NCBI GenBank assembly: GCA_964532155.1
Contig: CAZHGN010000020.1
Span: 1 to 26,953, forward strand
Source of the DNA: HGM11416 sp964532155
GTDB lineage: Bacteria; Bacillota; Clostridia; Christensenellales; Borkfalkiaceae
Reading direction: 5' to 3'
DNA length: 26,953 nucleotides
Numbering within the stretch: position 1 is the stretch's first letter; every line of letters begins with the position of its first letter. Below the pieces are notes generated by a model that was not told the DNA's origin, did no database searches, and saw nothing but the letters and a program-made list of their open reading frames with translations. Of the stretch, positions 21,206 to 26,953 are shown one piece after another. The translations under genes were made by a program, and so were the position numbers.

Positions 21206-22876
21206 ATGGTAGATCTAAATACCAACTTTGCAAAAGAAAAATTTGAGTTCGTACAGCAAAACGAAAAACTTCACGATAAAAAGTTTCAAACAAAACCAGT
21301 CGGTTATTTGAAAGACGCGTTTAATCGTTTCAAAAAGAATAAAGGTTCTTTAGTTGCCGCTTTTATCGTTATATTTTTAATACTTTTTGCTATAGTCGGT
21401 CCGTTTTGTTATAATGCGGATTATCAAAAAGCATATGAGACCGACGCGGATTTAAGGCGCTATCAATACTTGTCTCCAAGTTTACCGCAAGAGATGTTGA
21501 GAACTTTGGGACTAGAAGGCTCGGGAATTTGGGACGGAACGCAAACAAAGGAAATAACGGAAGCTCAATATTTGCAATTTAAATTGCAAGCATGTGAGAC
21601 GGGGTATAATCCAATCGAAAAGGTTATAAGTACCTCTGTAAGAAAGGATTCTTACGGCGAGAAAACCGTATATAAAGTACGTATCAATAATTATCACAAT
21701 ATAAGTTCGTTTACAAAGACTTTAACTCAAGAGCAATACGAAGAACTACAGGCTTGGCAAGACGAAAATGAAATTCAATTAATAATGCCATGGGTTGCTT
21801 ATTGGGATAAAAATTCAGATGCTTATTACCTAAAAAACTCTAACGTTAAATTTAACAACATTAACGTGTGGTATGCGTGCGACACAAACGGTAATCCTTT
21901 AGATACTGAGGGCAATATTGTTACCGACATAAACAACGTCGTTCCGGGGTACACCACATACGAAAGAGTGGGGCCGAAAAATGAGAGGCAAGGGCTTGAT
22001 GATAATTATACTAGTAAAATGCGTGTTAACGGCGATCCGGGTATAAACGATCCGAATTCCTTGAAAAGGTATAAGTATGCTTCGACATCAGCTTCGGTTG
22101 TAGGCGGTGTTGTAAACTATTCTTATACGGTACGCCTTAATTCTTATAACTATTTTGTCTATAAATACGATTTTGAACCTTACTTCTTGTTCGGTTCAAC
22201 GGCAAACGGTTATGACGTATTTACCCGTTTAGCATCGGGTGCTCGTTTTTCGTTGTTGTTTGCGCTTGCAGTTTCAGCTATTAACTTATTTATAGGTGCA
22301 ATATACGGCGCGATTGAAGGATATTACGGCGGTGCTGCCGACTTAATAATGGAACGTATTTCTGATATTTTATCAGGCATTCCCACAATGGTTGTAACGG
22401 TATTGTTTCAATTGCATCTTTCAGGAAAAGTCGGAACGATTCCTTCGCTTCTATATGCGTTTATTTTGACGGGGTGGATTGGCATGGCGAGCCGAGTACG
22501 TATGCAGTTTTATCGATTTAAGAATCAAGAGTACGTGCTTGCCGCAAGAACGCTTGGTGCAAGAGATGCTAGAATTATGTTTAAGCATATTTTTCCCAAT
22601 TCGCTCGGAACAATTATTACTAGTTCGGTGCTTGTTATTCCCGGCGTAATATTTAGCGAAACGTCGCTTACGTATCTCGGAATTATTAACCTTGACTCTG
22701 CAACGAGATCTTCAGTCGGGGCAATGCTTTCTGCCGGTCAGGGTGTTATGACGAAATATCCCTTCTTGGTGCTTTTCCCTGCAATATTTATCGGTTTGCT
22801 AATGGTAAGTTTTAACTTGTTCGGTAACGGGTTACGAGATGCATTCAACCCGTCGCTAAGAGGATCGGAGGAATAA
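21206..22876 (+). CDS. oppC: OppC permease with a large extracytoplasmic insert
   Basis: The second permease subunit, 556 aa against about 300 in the family. An N-terminal cytoplasmic segment (1-47) precedes the first helix (about 49-67). In standard OppC a short outside loop leads to GTDxxGRDVFSRLxYGAR. Here the equivalent loop is split after YLSPSLPQ (residue about 95) and resumes at about 328 with FLFGSTANGYDVFTRLASGAR. That leaves about 235 inserted residues that should lie outside the membrane, rich in Tyr, Asn and Asp and probably a beta-rich domain. The remaining helices and the coupling motif (EYVLAARTLGARDARIMFKHIFPNS) are normal. The start at 21206 follows GGGGG by about 12 nt. The insert may contact the enlarged OppA; that is inference. 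Confidence 0.93.
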   Translation: MVDLNTNFAKEKFEFVQQNEKLHDKKFQTKPVGYLKDAFNRFKKNKGSLVAAFIVIFLILFAIVGPFCYNADYQKAYETDADLRRYQYLSPSLPQEMLRTLGLEGSGIWDGTQTKEITEAQYLQFKLQACETGYNPIEKVISTSVRKDSYGEKTVYKVRINNYHNISSFTKTLTQEQYEELQAWQDENEIQLIMPWVAYWDKNSDAYYLKNSNVKFNNINVWYACDTNGNPLDTEGNIVTDINNVVPGYTTYERVGPKNERQGLDDNYTSKMRVNGDPGINDPNSLKRYKYASTSASVVGGVVNYSYTVRLNSYNYFVYKYDFEPYFLFGSTANGYDVFTRLASGARFSLLFALAVSAINLFIGAIYGAIEGYYGGAADLIMERISDILSGIPTMVVTVLFQLHLSGKVGTIPSLLYAFILTGWIGMASRVRMQFYRFKNQEYVLAARTLGARDARIMFKHIFPNSLGTIITSSVLVIPGVIFSETSLTYLGIINLDSATRSSVGAMLSAGQGVMTKYPFLVLFPAIFIGLLMVSFNLFGNGLRDAFNPSLRGSEE

Positions 22877-22881
22877 GATTT

Positions 22882-25050
22882 ATGGAAAAGAAATTAGAAG
22901 TTAAAAATCTTACCGTTTCTTTTAGAACGAACAACGGTAAAGTTCAAGCGGTACGTGGTATCAATTTTGACCTTTATAAAGGCGAAACGCTTGCAATCGT
23001 CGGTGAATCGGGGTCGGGAAAATCTGTTACTTCAAAATCTATTTTAGGTATTTTGGCCGGCAACTCTATTGTGGAGGGAGGCGAAATAATTTATGACGGC
23101 AGGGACCTTTTAAAAATCACTGAAGAAGAATTCGTCGATATAAGAGGCGATAAAATCTCGATGATATTCCAAGATCCGTTGTCAAGCTTAAATCCTATAA
23201 TGCGAATCGGTAAACAGCTTACCGAAGCAATGCTTTTAAAAGGTAAGCAACGTCAAAAGAATAGTCGTAATGAGTTTAATAAAAAACTTAAATTGCTCGA
23301 AACTCACGTGAACGCAAATCTTGAACAAGGTGATGAAAAGGCAAAGAAAAATACGACTAAAATCTTCAATTTTGACAAGTTCGAATATGAGCATTTAAGA
23401 CTTGAAAACGAGTATAATACAGCGCACGAAGCTGCTGAAGAAAGCGTTTCCGAAATCAAAAATTTTGTTTTTGAACTTGAGAAAAAAGCAGTTGACGCCA
23501 AAAACCTTCCTTCAAGATTAGCGCTACTGTTAAAGGTTGCAAAAAAAGCCGTTTCACGCTACGTTGTGCATAGTGAAGCGAATCGTTATCAGGAATTACT
23601 ATCAGCTATTATGGAAGAGGGTAAAAATGCTAAAACGAGTGGCAATTTTACCAAACTTATCAAGCAATTAGACGAGGCATGTATTATTCTAGAAAATGCT
23701 TTAAACTATGCTATGCCGAACTTTTTTGCAATGGGTTACTATTTGACTTTTTCCGATAAACCTTTGCCCGAACTCGACGTTCCTGAACTAAACAAGTTTT
23801 TGCGTAAATATCTTGACGATGACTTCATGCTTGATTTTATTGAAATGGCTCGTCAAGGTATAGAACATGCGTTCTTTGCTTCGCTTGAAGGGAAAAAGAA
23901 TGTATTAGGAATTATTCCTAAAACTTTGGAAGTCTTCGAACAAATCGAAACTCTGCCTAAAAAAGCAGTATTAGAGGTGGCGAAAACTATTGTAGAGGCT
24001 ACAGAGGCCTCTATCGATCGTTTAGCTGTCAAAAAAGACAGCGTTGCTTATACTTTTGCTGTTGCAATCGACTATACGCTTTCAATGTATTATCGAGGAG
24101 TTAAAAACAACGATAAGGAACAGTCAAAATACAATAGACAAAAAATTAAATACGATGCTATAATTGCGAAGGGTGTTATTCCTGAATATACGCTTGCTCC
24201 CGCAAGTATTGTTAATCTGGAAGCAACAAAGGCAAGTTTGATAAGTCTTGTTAAGCGTTTGCAGACAACATACGAAAAAGCTGTAGAGCAAGTAGATTTG
24301 GTTGATTTTGGCGCATTGACGGTTGACTTAATATACTTTCTTAAGGAAAAGGCTGCAGGTGTTGTTTGTAAAGTTACGCCCGCAATGGCTAAACATAAAG
24401 CAATTAAACTTATGGAAGAGGTAGGTATTCCCGAGCCAAGAAAGAGATATAAACAGTATCCGTTTGAGTTTTCGGGCGGAATGCGTCAACGTATAGTTAT
24501 TGCTATCGCACTTGCCGCGGATCCGGATATTCTTATTTGCGACGAACCTACAACTGCACTGGACGTTACTATTCAGGCACAAATTCTCGAGCTTATAAAT
24601 AAGTTAAAAAATGAACGTCAGCTATCGGTAATATTTATTACGCACGACCTCGGAGTCGTTGCAAATATGGCGGATAGAATTGCCGTTATGTATGCAGGAA
24701 AAATAATCGAGGAGGGTACCGCAAAAGACGTATTTTATACTCCTGCACATCCCTATACTTGGGCGCTGTTGTCGTCTATGCCCGATCTCGATACCAATGA
24801 AAAGTTGGAAGCGATTCCGGGAACTCCGCCAAATATGATTTATCCGCCTAAAGGCGATGCCTTTGCCGAAAGAAATAAATATGCTATGCAAATAGACTTC
24901 GAGGAAGAACCGCCTATGTTCAAAATATCGGATACTCATTCTGCTTCGACTTGGCTTTTGCATCCCGATGCGCCTAAGGTTGACATTCCTTCCGTTATAA
25001 CTGAAAGAATTGCAAGAATGAAAGAAAGAGGAGGGGTTGGCCATGGCTGA
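22882..25050 (+). CDS. oppD: OppD ATPase with a very large helical insert
   Basis: One of the two ATP-hydrolysing subunits, 722 aa against about 330 in the family. Walker A is GESGSGKS (41-48) and the Q-loop is Gln97 in MIFQDPLSSLNP. The signature SGGMRQ is at 531-536, Walker B has Asp554 and Glu555, and the H-loop is His588. Between residues about 120 and 503 an alpha-helical, Lys/Glu-rich segment of about 375 residues replaces the usual short stretch before LMEEVGIPEP. All catalytic motifs are intact. The C-terminal oligopeptide-transporter region lacks the usual Cys cluster: the common CxFxxRCxxA pattern reads AFAERNKYA. GGAGG precedes the ATG, which is 5 nt after the oppC stop. The 3' end overlaps oppF. 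Confidence 0.93.
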   Translation: MEKKLEVKNLTVSFRTNNGKVQAVRGINFDLYKGETLAIVGESGSGKSVTSKSILGILAGNSIVEGGEIIYDGRDLLKITEEEFVDIRGDKISMIFQDPLSSLNPIMRIGKQLTEAMLLKGKQRQKNSRNEFNKKLKLLETHVNANLEQGDEKAKKNTTKIFNFDKFEYEHLRLENEYNTAHEAAEESVSEIKNFVFELEKKAVDAKNLPSRLALLLKVAKKAVSRYVVHSEANRYQELLSAIMEEGKNAKTSGNFTKLIKQLDEACIILENALNYAMPNFFAMGYYLTFSDKPLPELDVPELNKFLRKYLDDDFMLDFIEMARQGIEHAFFASLEGKKNVLGIIPKTLEVFEQIETLPKKAVLEVAKTIVEATEASIDRLAVKKDSVAYTFAVAIDYTLSMYYRGVKNNDKEQSKYNRQKIKYDAIIAKGVIPEYTLAPASIVNLEATKASLISLVKRLQTTYEKAVEQVDLVDFGALTVDLIYFLKEKAAGVVCKVTPAMAKHKAIKLMEEVGIPEPRKRYKQYPFEFSGGMRQRIVIAIALAADPDILICDEPTTALDVTIQAQILELINKLKNERQLSVIFITHDLGVVANMADRIAVMYAGKIIEEGTAKDVFYTPAHPYTWALLSSMPDLDTNEKLEAIPGTPPNMIYPPKGDAFAERNKYAMQIDFEEEPPMFKISDTHSASTWLLHPDAPKVDIPSVITERIARMKERGGVGHG

Positions 25051-26353
25051 TAACAATCAAGAAGTTTTATTAAAAGTTGAAAATCTCTGCCAATTCTTTA
25101 AAATGGGAAAAGGTCAATTAAAAGCGGTTAACAACGTCAGTTTTGAGATAAAAAAAGGCGAAGTCTTCGGCCTCGTTGGAGAATCGGGTTGCGGTAAAAC
25201 AACTACCGGAAGAACAATAATCAAACTCTATGATGCAACTAGCGGAAATGTTTATTTCAAGGGCAAACGCATTGTTGCAGGTACGCTTTCGTATAAAGAA
25301 AAAATGAGTGCTAAACGCAATGAGGTTAAAGAAAAGTTACGTTCTTTGTCTGTGGAGCGAGAGCAACGCATTGCGGAAGCTAGTGAGGGCGAAAATAACG
25401 ATGCTATTGCAAGCATAAAACTTGAATATAAGCAAAAAGCGGACGACATTAAAGCTGAAGCAAAAGCATATATTGCGCACGTTAGGCAAGAGATGACGAA
25501 TGCCATATACGACCATAAGTTTTGTGATAGGGATTACGCAAGGGAGCAAGTTGCCCTTGTTAATCAAGAATATGGAAAACTCATTGCCGAAGCGGAAAAT
25601 GAAGAAGTAGCAAATGCTCTTAGAGCTGAATATAAATCCGAGCTTAAAAAGGCAAAAAAATCTCGTTTGGTAACGCAAATTCAGATGATTTTCCAAGATC
25701 CTATCGCTTCGCTTGATCCGCGTATGACCGTTCGCGACATAATCGCCGAAGGACTTGTTATTCATGGTGAAACAGATAAAAAACATATTGACGAAAAGGT
25801 TTACGAAATGCTCGAGCTCGTCGGGCTAGTTCGTGAACACGCTTCCCGTTATCCTCATGAGTTCTCTGGTGGGCAGCGTCAGCGTATAGGCGTAGCTCGT
25901 TCGATCATTATGAATCCGGATATGATCATCGCCGACGAGCCCGTTTCGGCTCTTGACGTTTCGGTTCAGGCGCAAGTTATTAATCTTTTAAACGAATTGC
26001 GCGAAAAAATGGGGTTGACAATATTATTTATTGCTCACGATTTGTCTGTTGTTAAATATTTTTCCGACAGAATCGGGGTCATGTATTACGGCAATATGGT
26101 TGAGCTTGCTTCGTCGGATCAATTATTTAAAAACCCATTGCATCCTTATACAAAGTCTTTACTTTCTGCAATTCCTTTGCCTGATCCCGTTTATGAGAAA
26201 CAGCGTAAGCGTATTGTTTATAATTCGCTATCAGAACATGATTACTCGGTGGATAAACCTACGCTTAGAGAAATAGAGTCCGGACATTTTGTTTATTGTA
26301 ACGATGCCGAAGAAATAAAATACAAGGCAGAAATTGCGGCAAATGAAGAATAA
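25043..26353 (+). CDS. oppF: OppF ATPase with a coiled-coil-like insert
   Basis: The second ATP-hydrolysing subunit, 436 aa against about 310-330 in the family. Walker A is GESGCGKT (46-53). The Q-loop is Gln218 in MIFQDPIASLDP, the signature SGGQRQ is at 275-280, Walker B has Asp298 and Glu299, and the H-loop is His332. The Walker A to Q-loop distance is about 165 residues instead of about 50. The extra segment (about 75-205) is highly charged and helical (KEKMSAKRNEVKEKLRSL and similar), typical of coiled coil. The ATG at 25043 is placed 8 nt after GGAGG and overlaps oppD by 8 nt; a TTG at 25037 is too close to that site. The 3' end overlaps the next frame by 11 nt. Confidence 0.93.
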   Translation: MADNNQEVLLKVENLCQFFKMGKGQLKAVNNVSFEIKKGEVFGLVGESGCGKTTTGRTIIKLYDATSGNVYFKGKRIVAGTLSYKEKMSAKRNEVKEKLRSLSVEREQRIAEASEGENNDAIASIKLEYKQKADDIKAEAKAYIAHVRQEMTNAIYDHKFCDRDYAREQVALVNQEYGKLIAEAENEEVANALRAEYKSELKKAKKSRLVTQIQMIFQDPIASLDPRMTVRDIIAEGLVIHGETDKKHIDEKVYEMLELVGLVREHASRYPHEFSGGQRQRIGVARSIIMNPDMIIADEPVSALDVSVQAQVINLLNELREKMGLTILFIAHDLSVVKYFSDRIGVMYYGNMVELASSDQLFKNPLHPYTKSLLSAIPLPDPVYEKQRKRIVYNSLSEHDYSVDKPTLREIESGHFVYCNDAEEIKYKAEIAANEE

Positions 26354-26766
26354 GGAATGGATTAAATATGCAGTAACTTCAGCCGTCGGGATAGGAATTG
26401 TCTTTTTTGGTATTGCAAATACGGGGGGGGTGTGTTATAAAAGACGCTAAAGAAGTAGTGAGTCATTTGTCAGACGCTTTCTTTGTGTCGGGCATTTTGC
26501 TTGCTTGCTTTGGCGGCCTAATCTTTTGTAGCGCTAACGGTTCGTTCGACGGCATAAGTTATTTGTTTCATATACTTTTTGTGGGGCATAATTGGTCTAA
26601 AACTAACTTTAAAGATAAACAAACTTATCGGGAATACGTTGAAGAAAAAAATGAAAAGCGTAGTGCGCGAACTTTAAAGCCTGTTTTCGGTGTTGTTGTA
26701 GGTGTAATTTTTATCGCTATTGCTCTCGTTTTTTTGGTGATTTATCATAATATAGATACATTATAA
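26343..26766 (+). pseudogene. DUF3899 membrane protein gene, split by a frameshift at a G8 run
   Basis: The first part starts at ATG 26343 inside the end of oppF and reads MKNKEWIKYAVTSAVG followed by a membrane helix, then runs into a stop soon after a run of eight G (26423-26430). The second part continues in another frame from the same run: VIKDAKEVVSHLSDAFFVSG, a second helix, a charged middle and a last helix (about VVVGVIFIAIALVFLVIYH) to the TAA at 26764-26766. Joined, the two parts have the expected DUF3899 order: a helix, then DAKE...LSDAFFVSGILL, then FDGISYLF. Removing one G would restore a protein of about 140 aa. No ribosome site fits the second part alone. It may be phase-variable, truly broken, or a base-count error. 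Confidence 0.75.
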
Positions 26767-26804
26767 AATTGAGGGTAGTATGTGATAAAAGCTAATTAAT
26801 AATT

Positions 26805-26840
26805 AACGCGTCGAAACGCTTGTTTAAGACGCGTTTTTTT
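26805..26840 (+). terminator. Terminator of the opp operon
   Basis: AACGCGTC (26805-26812) pairs with GACGCGTT (26828-26835), enclosing a smaller AAAC-GCTT-GTTT hairpin, followed by a T-run to 26840. Confidence 0.9.
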
Positions 26841-26848
26841 GATATACT
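26820..26848 (+). promoter_or_regulatory. Promoter of the chorismate mutase gene
   Basis: TTGTTT (26820-26825), a 17-nt spacer and TATACT (26843-26848). The -35 box lies inside the terminator loop and arm of the preceding operon, so the two signals overlap. Confidence 0.7.
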
Positions 26849-26882
26849 ATAAGCCGAAAAGTTGAAAGGAGCATCTTATATA

Positions 26883-26953
26883 GTGAACGAGCTTGAAATG
26901 TTGAGAAATACGACCGATGAACTCGATCGGCGGATATGCGAACTGCTTCACGA
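26883..26953 (+). CDS. Chorismate mutase, N-terminal part (cut by window end)
   Basis: Only 23 full codons are visible. They begin at GTG 26883, with AAAGGAG 11 nt upstream. The sequence LRNTTDELDRRICELLHE matches the first helix of AroQ-type chorismate mutases (LRxxIDxLDxxLxxLLxxR), which convert chorismate to prephenate on the way to Phe and Tyr. It could be a stand-alone enzyme or the first domain of a fusion with prephenate dehydratase or another shikimate-pathway enzyme. The missing 3' part would decide. Confidence 0.7.
   Translation, partial: MNELEMLRNTTDELDRRICELLH

Noticed and set aside
24328..25056. Open frames on the minus strand opposite oppD
   Set aside because: They are mirror frames of the ATPase core. 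The plus strand has signature, Walker B and H-loop motifs in order.

Overview
The window looks like a chromosomal segment of an uncultured, probably gut-associated member of the Bacillota, most likely Clostridia-like. The evidence is a YlmC/YmxH-type PRC-barrel protein, a DUF4363-DUF421 membrane pair, a MinD-MinE pair, a TsaE-TsaB-RimI cluster joined to a membrane-anchored MurF, consensus SigA promoters, strong GGAGG-type ribosome sites, and TGA used as a stop. The exact lineage cannot be fixed from the sequence. I saw no phage, insertion sequence, CRISPR array or rRNA.

Layout. 1-2100: a 33-bp-period direct repeat, an AAA/DUF4143 ATPase with its own promoter, and a small Cro/CI-type regulator divergent from a small membrane protein. 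2105-3718 (-): 4-alpha-glucanotransferase MalQ with an unusual Gly/Ser/Asn-rich insert. 3949-4996 (-): DUF4363 and DUF421 membrane proteins. 5136-7444 (+): YmxH-like protein, MinD, MinE-like protein, YihY-family membrane protein. 7579-11458 (+): five overlapping genes, tsaE-tsaB-rimI-alpha/beta hydrolase-murF, behind a consensus promoter. 11506-12665: a terminator-like hairpin lying on the ddl ribosome site, then D-Ala-D-Ala ligase. 12779-13423: a DeoC-fold protein that has lost its catalytic residues. 13701-13792: tRNA-Ser(CGA). 14039-16661: a secreted modular endonuclease I with a C-terminal membrane anchor, plus a small lipoprotein.

17046-26766 is the most unusual part. A consensus promoter and a structured leader of about 365 nt precede an oligopeptide ABC transporter, oppA-oppB-oppC-oppD-oppF. 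Four of its five subunits are much larger than their families. OppA is an 886-aa lipoprotein. OppC has an extra domain of about 235 aa outside the membrane. OppD has about 375 extra residues between its Q-loop and signature motif. OppF has about 110 extra, coiled-coil-like residues between its Walker A and Q-loop. Only OppB is of normal size. The operon ends in a DUF3899 membrane-protein gene split into two frames at a run of eight G residues, which is either a phase-variable switch, a broken gene or a base-count error. A terminator and a new promoter then lead into a chorismate mutase gene cut by the window end.

Functionally the window joins housekeeping (t6A tRNA modification, peptidoglycan precursor synthesis by MurF and Ddl, division-site selection by MinD/MinE) with nutrient capture (MalQ for maltodextrins, a surface nuclease for nucleic acids, an elaborate Opp system for peptides). 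Several genes (tsaE, the Cro/CI regulator, the DeoC-like gene) appear to have very short or no 5' leaders. Short perfect tandem duplications of 12-15 bp recur just after gene ends.
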